Positions 42,017 through 51,558 are shown, numbered from the stretch's first letter. The stretch: DNA of 64,000 bases from Faecalibacterium sp. (GCA_029264955.1 JARHYC010000006.1:1-64000), one strand, 5' to 3'. The notes: generated by a model from the letters alone, not told the origin. Numbers and translations are program-made.

Positions 42017-43144
42017 TTACGGTTCCTGCACCAACTTCAGCAAACGCTGGGTAATGCGCTCCAAGCTGTCGTCCACTGCCTGTGTGCGGGCATTGTGGCC
42101 CATTTCCACCAGCTTATCCGGATTCTCCAGCAGCTTCTGCACGGTTTCAATCAGACGTGCATCCGTCAGATTTTTTTCCTCAATGACGACAGCGGCGCCT
42201 GCCTTTTCCAGCTCCAGTGCATTAAAGTACTGGTGATTCTCTGCTACGTTCGGACTGGGAATCAAGATTGCAGCACGACCTGCTGCTGCCAACTCTGCCA
42301 GCGTCAATGCACCGGCTCGACTGATAATCAAATCGGCTGCGCTAAGCAAATCCGGCATATTATCAATGTACTCCTTCACAATCAGCTTTTCGCCGACAGC
42401 GAAATTCATCTGAGTCGCCAAGCCATCGAACAGATTTACACCGTAGCGACCGGTTGCATGAATGTGCAGCACATTCTGATTCGTGTGCTGCTCCCATGCG
42501 CACAAAGCTGCTACACTTTCATTGATGCGGCGTGCGCCCAAACTGCCGCCAAAGGACAAAATCACAGGGCGGTTGCCTGCGCCCAGTTTTGCGCGGTTTT
42601 CCATACGATTTGCCGCTGCTGCCAGCACCGCAGGACGTACCGGGTTACCGACTACCATCGTTTTTTCAGGTGCTTTCAGCTTATCCACTGCACCTTCCAC
42701 CGCAGCAAACACCACATCCACATCCGGAGCCAACAGCTTGTTGGTCACACCTGGGAATGCATTCTGCTCATGAATTGCCGTCTTAATGCCCATCTTTGCG
42801 GCACAGCGCACTACCGGGCCAGACACATAACCACCACAGCCAATCACCAAATCCGGCTTGATTTCCTTCATCATCTTCTTAGCCTTGGGGGCAGACTGAA
42901 TCAAATTCCACATCGTGATGGCATTACGGCGAATATTCTGCAAACTGAGCTGACGCTGAAAACCAGTAATTTCAATGGAGTGGAACGGATAGCCAGCTTT
43001 GGTAACCAGCTTATTTTCCATACCACACTCACGCCCCGCAAAATGGATTTCTGCAGTCGGGTCAGCCTCTTTCAGTGCGCCAGCAATCGCCAGTGCAGGA
43101 TTGATATGTCCGGCAGTGCCGCCGGCAGCAATCAGTACACGCAT
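42017..43144 (-). CDS. murG: UDP-GlcNAc transferase MurG
   Basis: A 375-residue GT28 enzyme that makes lipid II from lipid I at the inner membrane face. The glycine-rich AAGGTAGHINPALA loop is at the N-terminus, and LSFGGSLGARRIN and SRAGALTLAELAAAGR in the C-domain bind UDP-GlcNAc. The ATG at 43144 has AAAGGAG upstream and lies one base after the ftsW stop; the in-frame extension into ftsW is discarded. Complete and typical, which contrasts with the degenerate MraY-like protein of the same cluster. Confidence 0.97.
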   Translation of the reverse strand: MRVLIAAGGTAGHINPALAIAGALKEADPTAEIHFAGRECGMENKLVTKAGYPFHSIEITGFQRQLSLQNIRRNAITMWNLIQSAPKAKKMMKEIKPDLVIGCGGYVSGPVVRCAAKMGIKTAIHEQNAFPGVTNKLLAPDVDVVFAAVEGAVDKLKAPEKTMVVGNPVRPAVLAAAANRMENRAKLGAGNRPVILSFGGSLGARRINESVAALCAWEQHTNQNVLHIHATGRYGVNLFDGLATQMNFAVGEKLIVKEYIDNMPDLLSAADLIISRAGALTLAELAAAGRAAILIPSPNVAENHQYFNALELEKAGAAVVIEEKNLTDARLIETVQKLLENPDKLVEMGHNARTQAVDDSLERITQRLLKLVQEP

Positions 43145-43145
43145 C

Positions 43146-44354
43146 TCAATTCTCCTTTGTTTCTTTTTGCTGTGCAGCTTCCTTGGCAGCTTTTCGCTGC
43201 AGCTGCGCGCGCTTGCCCTGACGGGCAATATTTATCATAACACCCATCTCTGCCAAAAGCAGCACCAAACTGGTACCGCCGGAAGAGAAAAATGGCAGAC
43301 TGATTCCCGTGTTGGGCACCGTATTGGTTACAACTGCGATATTAAAGAACACCTGCCAAGTAATCTGTGCCGTAATACCCAGCGCAAGCAGTGTACCATA
43401 CAAATCGGATGCATTGTATGCAATGTACAGTCCCTGGAAAATCAGACCCACAAATAACAGGATTACAACCATTGCACCCAGAAAGCCCAACTCCTCGCAC
43501 AGAACACTGAAGATAAAGTCATTGGTGCATTCCGGCAGCCACAACTGCTTCTCCATGCTGTTGCCGATTCCCAGACCCGTCATACCACCGCTGCCAATAG
43601 CAAGCAAACTTTGCTGGGTTTGCCAAAGCATATCTTCAAATACCGATGTCCATCCTGCAATGCGATCCCCAGCATAGGCGGTAAGGTTATGAAACTTGTC
43701 TGGAAATAGAAGTACAAAAGTCAGCCCCGCAACGCCGAACCCTGCAATCCATAGAATTGCATTGCCTCCCAGCAGCATCATGGAACCAACAATCATAATC
43801 ATCAGAACCATACCGGACAGGTGCGGTTCCAAGTACAGCAGTGCCAGTACCGGAATCAGCGGCAGCATCGGCATTACCAGACCATACCAGAAGGTATTGC
43901 GGCGCTTCCGGTAACGAATAATGATCCATGCTGCAGTCAGAATGATGACAAACTTTACAATTTCCGATACCTGAATGCTAGGCAAATAACGTAATGGCTT
44001 CTGTCTCCAGTGCAACCAACGGCGGCAACCACTGATGGGCTCGCAGGTCAACACGATACACAATAGGATCAAACTTGCAGCATACCCCCACCAAGCCCAG
44101 CGATCATACTTATGATAGTCAAACTGCGCCATGACCAGCATGATTCCAAGACCCAGTACTGCAAAAATCAGCTGACTGCGGATAAAGTGATAGCTATCGC
44201 CAAAACGTAGATATCCTGTGGTATAGCTGGCTGAAAACAGCATTAAAAGGCCAAACGCCACAATAATTAGCAGATTGACAATAAAGCCCACCGGGTAGTA
44301 TTGTTTTAGCCCCAGCGGCGGAAGACTCGATTGCTTTGTGTTTCGGTATGCCAT
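43146..44354 (-). CDS. ftsW: Lipid II glycosyltransferase FtsW (SEDS family)
   Basis: A 402-residue SEDS protein with about ten helices. The conserved PSIQVSEIVKF, the essential-Asp-bearing region and the C-terminal NTGISLPFFSSGGTSLVLLL are present. FtsW polymerises lipid II at the septum together with the class B PBP encoded in the same operon. The C-terminal tail is Lys/Gln/Glu-rich. Lies 35 bases after the MraY-like gene. Confidence 0.95.
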   Translation of the reverse strand: MAYRNTKQSSLPPLGLKQYYPVGFIVNLLIIVAFGLLMLFSASYTTGYLRFGDSYHFIRSQLIFAVLGLGIMLVMAQFDYHKYDRWAWWGYAASLILLCIVLTCEPISGCRRWLHWRQKPLRYLPSIQVSEIVKFVIILTAAWIIIRYRKRRNTFWYGLVMPMLPLIPVLALLYLEPHLSGMVLMIMIVGSMMLLGGNAILWIAGFGVAGLTFVLLFPDKFHNLTAYAGDRIAGWTSVFEDMLWQTQQSLLAIGSGGMTGLGIGNSMEKQLWLPECTNDFIFSVLCEELGFLGAMVVILLFVGLIFQGLYIAYNASDLYGTLLALGITAQITWQVFFNIAVVTNTVPNTGISLPFFSSGGTSLVLLLAEMGVMINIARQGKRAQLQRKAAKEAAQQKETKEN

Positions 44355-44389
44355 GTATTTTTCCTTTACTTAAACAGTTTGCACCTTTT

Positions 44390-45391
44390 TCATGCGGTAG
44401 CAGACAACACTTGCAACAGTGCCAGCACCGCAAATGTAAATGCAGCCAAACCCATCGTTCCTATAATACGAACCTGCTCCCAACCTGCCTCAGCCATTGC
44501 AGCCTGAATCGGCAGAATCTTAAACAGCGGACGTTTGCGCAGGCGGTAGCTTAGTCCCTGTAAAACATAGGCAATGCCTTCCAGCCAGTAAACCCCGCCC
44601 AGTAAGAGCAGCAAACCGCCCCAGCCCATAGAAACGGAAATCGCACCAATACTCGCTGCAATAAAGGTGCTTCCACTGCGACCCAAAAGCAGCTTTGCCG
44701 GCGGAAATCCCCACAATAAGTATGCCAGCAATGCGCCACTAAGCGCAGTTGCATACAGCGACATCTGCAAATGATTTTGCAGCGCAGCAACCGCACTGCA
44801 AACCAGACACGCAAAAAAGCCGTTCATGCTGCATACACCCACTTCACCGGCAGACATATGCGCTGTTTCCACTAGCGCTACCAACGCAAACCCCGTCAGC
44901 GGGATATACCAGCCTCCAAAATCCACATAACCAACAAACGGAACAACTGTACCGGTAGGCAACGCATCAATCAAGTGCAAAACGCCCAAAAATCCCAGTG
45001 CCAGAAATGCTTCCAGCGCAATACGCCACAGCCATGGCAGCGGGCGGTGATCCTTGCGCAGATAGCCGCGCATATCATCCCAGATGCCTACCAGTGCAAA
45101 CGCAAACCCCGTCAGCACACTGGTAACCAAAACCTGACGCTGATATCCATCCATCAGCCGGGGTTCCATCACTGATAAACCCAGCCAGGCTACCGTTACA
45201 GCTGCAATCGTGCCAAAAACCACAGCAAATCCACCCATTGTAGGCGTTTCCGGCTGATTGCGGCGCAGAATCGGCTGTGCCGTCATTCGTCGCATCTGCC
45301 ATTGCCGCAACATGGGCAGCATGATGTTTTCTACGGCAGCCGTTACCAAAAATCCCAACAGTGCAGCCACCATCAAAGCGTATCGTGCCAT
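44390..45391 (-). CDS. MraY-like protein lacking most catalytic motifs
   Basis: A 333-residue, ten-helix protein at the mraY position between murF and ftsW. TPTMGG (49-54) and the Asp pair WDDMRG (105-106) are kept. Canonical KxGTPTMGG has lost its Lys; the NxxNxxDGxDGL motif is ETAHMSAGEVGVC (175-187); GDxGS reads GRSGS (237-241); PIHHH reads PIQAA (294-298). The Asp of GDxGS and the His of HHH are essential in studied MraY. It is thus likely inactive as a phospho-MurNAc-pentapeptide transferase, or uses altered chemistry. It has no stops or frameshifts. Confidence 0.85.
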   Translation of the reverse strand: MARYALMVAALLGFLVTAAVENIMLPMLRQWQMRRMTAQPILRRNQPETPTMGGFAVVFGTIAAVTVAWLGLSVMEPRLMDGYQRQVLVTSVLTGFAFALVGIWDDMRGYLRKDHRPLPWLWRIALEAFLALGFLGVLHLIDALPTGTVVPFVGYVDFGGWYIPLTGFALVALVETAHMSAGEVGVCSMNGFFACLVCSAVAALQNHLQMSLYATALSGALLAYLLWGFPPAKLLLGRSGSTFIAASIGAISVSMGWGGLLLLLGGVYWLEGIAYVLQGLSYRLRKRPLFKILPIQAAMAEAGWEQVRIIGTMGLAAFTFAVLALLQVLSATA

Positions 45392-45418
45392 TCTATTTCC
45401 TTTCCATAAAAAGTGTGC

Positions 45419-46801
45419 TTATCGCTGCGGCCATTCCGCATAAAACAGCGCAAGCGCCTTTTCCAATGCCATACCACGGCTACCCTTAACTAGAATAGCA
45501 TCACCTGGCTTTACATTTTCCAATAAAAGGTCCGCAATCTCACGGTAACTGGCAGTATGTACCGCCCGCAAACCAACCGCCTTTGCGGCATCCACCGTAG
45601 CTTTGCAGGCATCGCCGTAAGCAATCAGGAAATCCACCTTATTTTCTGCAGCTTGCTTGCCCAGCGTGGTGTGCGCGCTTTCGCTGATGGTTCCCAGTTC
45701 CAACATATCACCAAGCAGTGCAAATCGGCGCTTGCAGGTGTACGTCGCAAACATTTCCAGTGCAGCCTTCATGCTGTCCGGATTTGCGTTATAGCAATCT
45801 TCGATTACCGTTACCCCATCGCACTCTACCATGTGCTGACGCATACCCGTCTGGCGGAAATCGGCCAGCGCATCCGCAGCAGTTGCGGCGTCCAGGCCCA
45901 GGCGCGTAGCCACACAGTATGCAGCCAATGCATTTGCAATATTATGCTTGCCAATGGTAGGAATCCGAACAGCAAACGTACCATTTTCCGTGTCATTCAG
46001 GATAAAGAAAGTATCATTGCCTTGCTGGCGAATCTCCGATACAGTTACCTCGGCCGCTCCTTCATTCAAGCTGAACCAGACCGGCTTTACATGGACAGGC
46101 AGCTGTGCGCTGCGCAGATAAGGATCATCTCCATTCAGAACCAGTGGCGCACCGTCTGTCAAACCATCGCAGATTTCCAGTTTGGCTGCCAGAATATTCT
46201 CCCGACTGCCCAGATTTTCCATATGGGATACACCGATGCAAGTGATAATGCCCGCATCCGGTCGAGCAGCACGACTCAAACGGCTGATTTCGCCTCGATT
46301 GCTCATGCCCATTTCCACAGCGGCAAACTGCGTACTGTCTTCCACACGCAGCAGTGTATTGGGCATACCCAATTCATTATTCTGGTTCCCCTCCGTCTTA
46401 ATAGTATTGCCAAAAGCGGACAACACCGCATAGCAAAACTCCTTCGTTGTGGTCTTACCCACACTACCGGTAATTCCCACTAGTTTGGGGGAAAACTGGC
46501 TGCGATAATTTGCTCCGATCGTCATCATTGCGCGGTAGCTATCTGGACAGAGAATCATTTTTTCCGCTGCCAAACCATCCACCGGATGATTGACAACCAC
46601 ATAGGCTGCACCCTGTTCCACTGCCCGACAGGCAAAGTCGTGTCCGTCAAACTTTGCGCCAGGGAATGCAACAAACACACATCCTGGCTGAATCTGTCGG
46701 CTATCCGTGGTAACTAGGTTAATTTTTGTATCAGACAACCAGCTTTCGGGCGCAAGGCCTGCCAGCAGAATTTTTGCAGAAATCGGCTGCATTTGCTCCA
46801 T
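45419..46801 (-). CDS. murF: UDP-MurNAc-pentapeptide synthetase (D-Ala-D-Ala adding)
   Basis: A 460-residue Mur ligase. ATP loop GITGSVGKTTTKE (about residues 107-119), the EMGMSNRGEI motif, HNIANALAA and DCYNANPDSM (the MurF form of the C-terminal motif) are all present. It adds D-Ala-D-Ala to the tripeptide. The start is ambiguous: ATG at 46801 has AAAGGA very close, while ATG at 46792 has it 11 bases away. It follows the PBP gene by 18 bases. Confidence 0.96.
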   Translation of the reverse strand: MEQMQPISAKILLAGLAPESWLSDTKINLVTTDSRQIQPGCVFVAFPGAKFDGHDFACRAVEQGAAYVVVNHPVDGLAAEKMILCPDSYRAMMTIGANYRSQFSPKLVGITGSVGKTTTKEFCYAVLSAFGNTIKTEGNQNNELGMPNTLLRVEDSTQFAAVEMGMSNRGEISRLSRAARPDAGIITCIGVSHMENLGSRENILAAKLEICDGLTDGAPLVLNGDDPYLRSAQLPVHVKPVWFSLNEGAAEVTVSEIRQQGNDTFFILNDTENGTFAVRIPTIGKHNIANALAAYCVATRLGLDAATAADALADFRQTGMRQHMVECDGVTVIEDCYNANPDSMKAALEMFATYTCKRRFALLGDMLELGTISESAHTTLGKQAAENKVDFLIAYGDACKATVDAAKAVGLRAVHTASYREIADLLLENVKPGDAILVKGSRGMALEKALALFYAEWPQR

Positions 46802-46819
46802 CTTCCTTTCTGGATTGCA

Positions 46820-49333
46820 TTATTGTGAAGGTGCTTGTGAACTATCCGTAGAATCTGGTGTGTCCGGCGGTGCAGCCGCACCACCTTGTATCGTCACAAC
46901 TGTACCCATTTCCACGGTTGTCCCGGCAGATACGCTTTGCTCTGTTACCACGCCGGCGGTATCGCCTTGCATCAGGTAATTCAAACCTGCGGCAGACAGC
47001 ATCTGCTGGGCAAATTCTACGGAACGTCCCTTTACATCCGGCACGGTTACGCTTGCAGGCTGCGTTCCTGCAACATACAGATAAACCGTTGTACCACCGG
47101 AAACTTCTGTTTTTGCTGCCGGGTATTGATAAGTGACAAGCGCCGCCGTAGCGTCATTTTCACCTGTTACCAGACGATGTTTCAGACCTGCACGGTTCAG
47201 CTCAACCTGCGCATTGCCCCATTCCTGACCGACTAGGTTCGGCACCTTGACGGTCTTGCTCTTCAAATCGTCGCCACTGGTGGGGACACCCAGATACGGT
47301 GCGATTTCGCTGATAATATTACCCACAACCGGCGCAGCCAGAACAGAAGAATAGTCTGAACTTGCATTGTTGGGGTCATCCAGCATGATGTAAACCATGT
47401 ATTCCGGATCGTCGCTGGGGAAGGTCGCACAGAAGGAAGCAACCTTTTTGTAGTCACCGTCCGAGATGCGCTTATCCATATCCAGCTGTTCACTGGTACC
47501 GGACTTGCCGCCAACGCGATATCCTGCAACGAATGCACGATGACCGCCGCCGGCATTATCGGCATCGCCGACTTCGTATTCCAGAATACTGCTCAATTTC
47601 TTACTGACACTTTCGCTCAGCACCTGACGCTTCACATGAGCATCTGTCTTCTGGATGGTATTGCCCGACATATCCGTGATTTCACTGACCATGTAAGGCT
47701 GTACCAGATAACCGCCATTGACGCAGGCAGCCATCGCCACACACATCTGCAGCGGAGTAATCTTCATAGACTGACCAAATGCAGAAGAAGCCAGCTCGAC
47801 AGGACCCAACTGTTCCTTTTTGTAGTACTGCATATAGGAGGTTTCGTAGGGCAGATCGATGCCAGTGTTCTCGGTAAAACCAAATGCCTTAAAATAGTCG
47901 AAGAATTGATCTGCACTCAGTCGCTCCGCGGCCTGAATGAAGTACAGGTTACAGCTGTGCCGTAGGGCATCCCACAAATTCAGCGTACCGTGCGCTTTTC
48001 GGCTTGCACAGTGGTAAGTGCGGTCTGCGACGGTATATGCGCCCTTACAGGTAAAGCTGGTCTGGTCGGTGATTGCGCCGGAATCCAAGCCGGCAGCCGC
48101 AACAATAGTTTTGAAAACACTTCCCGGGTAGTAAAGCTCGGTAATTGCTTTATTTTTGCGCTGCATTTCACGGTAAGTACCGGTATAGTCAAAATCTTCA
48201 TCCGGAATTTTATTTCCTTGGGCATCCAGCACATACTTACCGTTTTCGTCCTTTTCCCATGCCTGATAGAGCTCGGGTTCCGCTTTTACCATAGCCGCCA
48301 TATACTCCGGATCATATATCATATTCGGGTCATTGGGGTCAAAATCTGGTTTTGTCGCCATAGCAAGAATTGCACCGGTATTCACATTCATGACCAAAGC
48401 CGCACCGCGGTTGGACACACTGTTTGCCTTAACTGCTTCGTTCAGGTAGCGTTCCACCACTTCCTGAACGTTGCTGTCCAGCGTGGATATTACATTATAT
48501 CCATGCTGCGGTTCATATTCCACTGCCTTATCCGTGTCAATGACATTTCCGTTTGCATCCTTGACTGCTAAGCTACGACCATCCACACCCGCCAGTGCAG
48601 CATCGTAGGATTTCTCCAAACCATATGCACCGGAACCGTCTGCATTGCAAAAGCCAATGGTTGCCGCAGCAAAAGCACCATAAGGGTAATTTCGCTTATA
48701 GGTTTTTGTGATACCGATTACAATACTGATGCCTTCCTTTTTATGGGCCTCATTATAGCTCTTTACAAAGGTACGCACAGCGTCACTTACCGGCAAATCC
48801 ACCTTGGATGCCAGAATACGATACTGTGTATCGATACGGGAAAACGCACCGTATACTTTTTCGTACACCTTGAGGTATTCTTCGCTGGCGGTATCCACCG
48901 CAGCACCATCCGAGCCGTCATTGGCAACCAGAATTTTAGAAATTCCCGTACTTACCTCTGTGCAGACACTTTCCACCAATACAAACTCACCCGTATCCTC
49001 GCCGGTTTCCTTGGAAAGCCCCTTACTGTTTTTGGGGTCACAGGAGATATCCCATACAATGCTGCTGGAAGCTAGCACCTTACCGGTAGCGTCATAAATC
49101 ATGCCGCGTTCTGCTTCAATAGTACTGTCTTTCATCTGTTGTGCACTCGCCATCTGACGATAGTAATCGCCATTGACAATCTGAATCTGAAACAAACGAT
49201 AGCTTAAGTAGGAAAATCCGCCTACAATCGCAAGGGAAGCAAGCAGCCACCCGATGTTGCGCAGCTTGGGATTGATTCTGCCATACGCATCGTTCTTTAT
49301 TTTTCTCTTTTTCACTCGTTTTAGCTGGGGCAT
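46820..49333 (-). CDS. Class B penicillin-binding protein with two PASTA domains
   Basis: An 837-residue transpeptidase of the FtsI/SpoVD/PBP2X type. A cytoplasmic basic tail and helix (about 28-48) lead to the dimerisation domain and the transpeptidase domain with SVFK (in YPGSVFKT), SCN and GGKSGTSEQ. Two PASTA repeats (about 695-815) end the protein, as in SpoVD. In a spore-former this gene might serve division, sporulation or both. The ATG at 49333 has AGAGGA upstream; a 28-codon extension is rejected. Partner of FtsW in the operon. Confidence 0.94.
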   Translation of the reverse strand: MPQLKRVKKRKIKNDAYGRINPKLRNIGWLLASLAIVGGFSYLSYRLFQIQIVNGDYYRQMASAQQMKDSTIEAERGMIYDATGKVLASSSIVWDISCDPKNSKGLSKETGEDTGEFVLVESVCTEVSTGISKILVANDGSDGAAVDTASEEYLKVYEKVYGAFSRIDTQYRILASKVDLPVSDAVRTFVKSYNEAHKKEGISIVIGITKTYKRNYPYGAFAAATIGFCNADGSGAYGLEKSYDAALAGVDGRSLAVKDANGNVIDTDKAVEYEPQHGYNVISTLDSNVQEVVERYLNEAVKANSVSNRGAALVMNVNTGAILAMATKPDFDPNDPNMIYDPEYMAAMVKAEPELYQAWEKDENGKYVLDAQGNKIPDEDFDYTGTYREMQRKNKAITELYYPGSVFKTIVAAAGLDSGAITDQTSFTCKGAYTVADRTYHCASRKAHGTLNLWDALRHSCNLYFIQAAERLSADQFFDYFKAFGFTENTGIDLPYETSYMQYYKKEQLGPVELASSAFGQSMKITPLQMCVAMAACVNGGYLVQPYMVSEITDMSGNTIQKTDAHVKRQVLSESVSKKLSSILEYEVGDADNAGGGHRAFVAGYRVGGKSGTSEQLDMDKRISDGDYKKVASFCATFPSDDPEYMVYIMLDDPNNASSDYSSVLAAPVVGNIISEIAPYLGVPTSGDDLKSKTVKVPNLVGQEWGNAQVELNRAGLKHRLVTGENDATAALVTYQYPAAKTEVSGGTTVYLYVAGTQPASVTVPDVKGRSVEFAQQMLSAAGLNYLMQGDTAGVVTEQSVSAGTTVEMGTVVTIQGGAAAPPDTPDSTDSSQAPSQ

Positions 49334-49449
49334 TACAATGTCCTCTCTTCTCCGTAGGGTCCGGAAATCGAAAAAGCGTGCCGCAGCACGCTTTTCGAAA
49401 ATTTTTTTGTGGCGCACATAGCCTGCGATGATTTTGAGTCGGGCGCAAC

Positions 49450-49941
49450 TTAGGGGTCAAGCGTTTCCATAACACTCAAAAGTCCCGATTGAAATAACTC
49501 TGCCAAGCGGCCTACCTGATTTTCCCCGCCTGTGATCACGCTGTCTTCTTCCAGACGCACATATGTGATCTGGCTGTCATTTACCTTCATCAATCCGAGC
49601 TGCTTTGCAATATCTTCGATACGAGACATCTCGGTACGCTTGCCCAACTCGCTGTTCAGGTAATTATATTGGCTCTTTGCATCGGTGATCTCTCGCTGTA
49701 CCTGGCGGACCTGAGTATTCAGCTCTGTCAGCGTCGCCTTACTCTGCACCAGTAAAATCGTCAGAGAAATCAGAACGGCAGCCATCATCACAATCCATAC
49801 GTTCATTACATTTTTTTTCATTTTACTCGGCTTTGTTTTGCCGCCTTTCTCCGCACGGAGATTCGGAACTTGGTTTTGCTGCATCGTGCCCGCCGCAGAG
49901 CGGTCTTCGAACAGTGCAAAATCATATGCATCCTGCTGCAT
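49450..49941 (-). CDS. ftsL: Cell division protein FtsL
   Basis: A 163-residue bitopic protein: cytoplasmic 1-47, one helix (about 48-65) and a leucine-zipper-like coiled coil (about 68-110), then a divergent tail. Size, topology and position between rsmH and the PBP gene identify FtsL although sequence conservation is low, as usual. FtsL, DivIC and FtsQ form the divisome activation complex. Confidence 0.8.
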   Translation of the reverse strand: MQQDAYDFALFEDRSAAGTMQQNQVPNLRAEKGGKTKPSKMKKNVMNVWIVMMAAVLISLTILLVQSKATLTELNTQVRQVQREITDAKSQYNYLNSELGKRTEMSRIEDIAKQLGLMKVNDSQITYVRLEEDSVITGGENQVGRLAELFQSGLLSVMETLDP

Positions 49942-49971
49942 GGTGCATCATTCTCCTTTCTCAAGTTATTT

Positions 49972-50937
49972 TTAAATTTTTTCCAAAACACGCAGTTTTG
50001 CGCTGCGACTGCGGCGATTCTCGGTCAGCTCATCTGCTTTTGCCTCAATGGGCTTACGGGTAATCAGCTTTGCTTTTGCCTTTCCGCCACAAATGCACAC
50101 AGGCAGTTCCGGCGGGCAGGTGCAAGCCGTTGCCCAACGACGGAACTTGTTTTTCACCAGCCGATCTTCCAAACTGTGGAAGGTAATGACGCAAAGGCGC
50201 CCGCCAGGGTTCAGACAATCGAAAATACCATCTAAGCCTTCATCCAAGGCGTCCAGTTCATGGTTTACGGCAATACGCAACGCCTGAAAGGTTCTGCGGC
50301 TGGGATTCTTGTTTTTACGGCGTTCTGCCGGGGGGACTGCACTGGAGATGATATCTGCCAGCTGCATGGTGGTTATGACGGGGGTTTCTTCACGGACTTT
50401 CACGATTTTACCGGCAATCTGCCAAGCATACGGTTCCTCACCGTAATCCCGCAGGATGCGGGCAAGCTCTTCTCTGCTTTCTAAATTACACAGATCAGCA
50501 GCAGTCATACCCTCCTGGCTCATACGCATATCCAGCGGTGCATCTGCCCGGTAGGAAAAACCACGGGCAGCATCATCCAGCTGGTGGCTGGAAACGCCCA
50601 AATCCAGCAAAGCACCATCAATGCCGGGAATACCTAGCTCCTGCAATTTCTGTTTTGCATAGCGGAAATTGGTAGCAACCACCTGTGCGGGCAGACCTGC
50701 CAGCCGTGCCGTAGCCGTCTGGATTGCGTCTGGGTCCTGATCCATCGAAATCAGACGGCCTTTTTCTGGGTCCAGACGCAGCGCAATCTGCTTTGAATGT
50801 CCTGCGCCACCAGCCGTGCCGTCCATATAAATACCTTCCGGCTTGATTGCCAAGCCCGCTAGGCACTCTTCCAGCAATACGGGGACGTGCTCAAAATCTG
50901 CCGGGTCAAAGCCGGTCTGCATCTGTTTATCTTCCAT
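49972..50937 (-). CDS. rsmH: 16S rRNA m4C1402 methyltransferase
   Basis: A 321-residue MraW-family SAM enzyme that methylates N4 of C1402 in 16S rRNA. Signatures are HVPVLLEECLAGL at the start, DGTAGGAGHSKQIALR (SAM loop), DLGVSSHQLDDAARGFSY and the C-terminal FHSLEDRLVKNKFR. Second gene in the dcw cluster, 26 bases after mraZ. Complete. Confidence 0.97.
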   Translation of the reverse strand: MEDKQMQTGFDPADFEHVPVLLEECLAGLAIKPEGIYMDGTAGGAGHSKQIALRLDPEKGRLISMDQDPDAIQTATARLAGLPAQVVATNFRYAKQKLQELGIPGIDGALLDLGVSSHQLDDAARGFSYRADAPLDMRMSQEGMTAADLCNLESREELARILRDYGEEPYAWQIAGKIVKVREETPVITTMQLADIISSAVPPAERRKNKNPSRRTFQALRIAVNHELDALDEGLDGIFDCLNPGGRLCVITFHSLEDRLVKNKFRRWATACTCPPELPVCICGGKAKAKLITRKPIEAKADELTENRRSRSAKLRVLEKI

Positions 50938-50963
50938 AGGAAACGTCCCCTCTCATTCCTTGC

Positions 50964-51386
50964 TTAAATATGGAGCTCCCGCATTTTACGAATTCGCTCC
51001 TCATTGGTCACAGTGCTGTGCCGTTCGTTCCATGTATCGGTATCCCAAATCTCTGCATGATTGCGATTTCCGATAATGGTAACGCTTTTGGTCAGTCTCG
51101 CATATCTGCGCAGGCTTTCCGGCAACAGGATCCGCCCCTGCTTATCAGGCTCCACCTCAAAAGCGGTACTGAATAAATCGCCCGTAGCCTCCCAACTGTC
51201 CATCAGCTCATTGCCGCCCAGCCGTTCAGCCAATTTATCTACTTCTTCAAATGGGAGTGCAAACAAGCAGTGATCTACCCACTCCATGACAACAAAACTG
51301 CCGCCGCCCATATTTTCACGAAATTTTGCAGGAAAGTTCAATCTGCCTTTGGTGTCCATGACGAAATCATATCGGCCAAAGAACAT
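50964..51386 (-). CDS. mraZ: Transcriptional regulator MraZ
   Basis: A 140-residue protein with two AbrB-like MraZ domains: MFFGRYDFVMDTKGRLNFPAKFRE (split across residues 1-24) and the second DKQGRILLPESLRRYARL. It binds decameric repeats upstream of its own gene and represses the dcw operon in other bacteria. The ATG at 51386 has AAGGAG eight bases upstream; the ATG six bases earlier is too close to it. Candidate operator repeats lie at 51420-51459. Confidence 0.95.
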   Translation of the reverse strand: MFFGRYDFVMDTKGRLNFPAKFRENMGGGSFVVMEWVDHCLFALPFEEVDKLAERLGGNELMDSWEATGDLFSTAFEVEPDKQGRILLPESLRRYARLTKSVTIIGNRNHAEIWDTDTWNERHSTVTNEERIRKMRELHI

Positions 51387-51419
51387 GACCATCGCTCCTT
51401 TTTCGCAGATTTGTGTGGC

Positions 51420-51459
51420 ACTTTCCCCTCTACGCACCACTTTGATACACTTTTACCCA
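51420..51459 (-). promoter_or_regulatory. MraZ operator: four decameric repeats
   Basis: On the minus strand four 10-base units follow in register: TGGGTAAAAG, TGTATCAAAG, TGGTGCGTAG, AGGGGAAAGT. The G-rich start of each unit repeats every helical turn, as in known MraZ sites (TGGGN-N5). They lie between the promoter and mraZ. Confidence 0.7.
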
Positions 51460-51472
51460 CCACATTGTTTTT

Positions 51473-51501
51473 ATGATACCAAAATAGACTCTCAAATTCA
51501 A
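51473..51501 (-). promoter_or_regulatory. dcw operon promoter
   Basis: TTGAAT at 51496-51501 and TATCAT at 51473-51478 with a 17-base spacer, minus strand, immediately upstream of the MraZ repeats. Confidence 0.65.
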
Positions 51502-51558
51502 TAGGAACAGGCAGGAAAACCATGAAAGAACGTACAGCTTTCACACATTTTCCGCAAG

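Noticed and set aside
41750-43240. A 496-codon plus-strand open frame over murG and ftsQ
   Set aside because: Low-complexity Cys/His/Arg-rich translation; the minus strand holds two well-supported genes.
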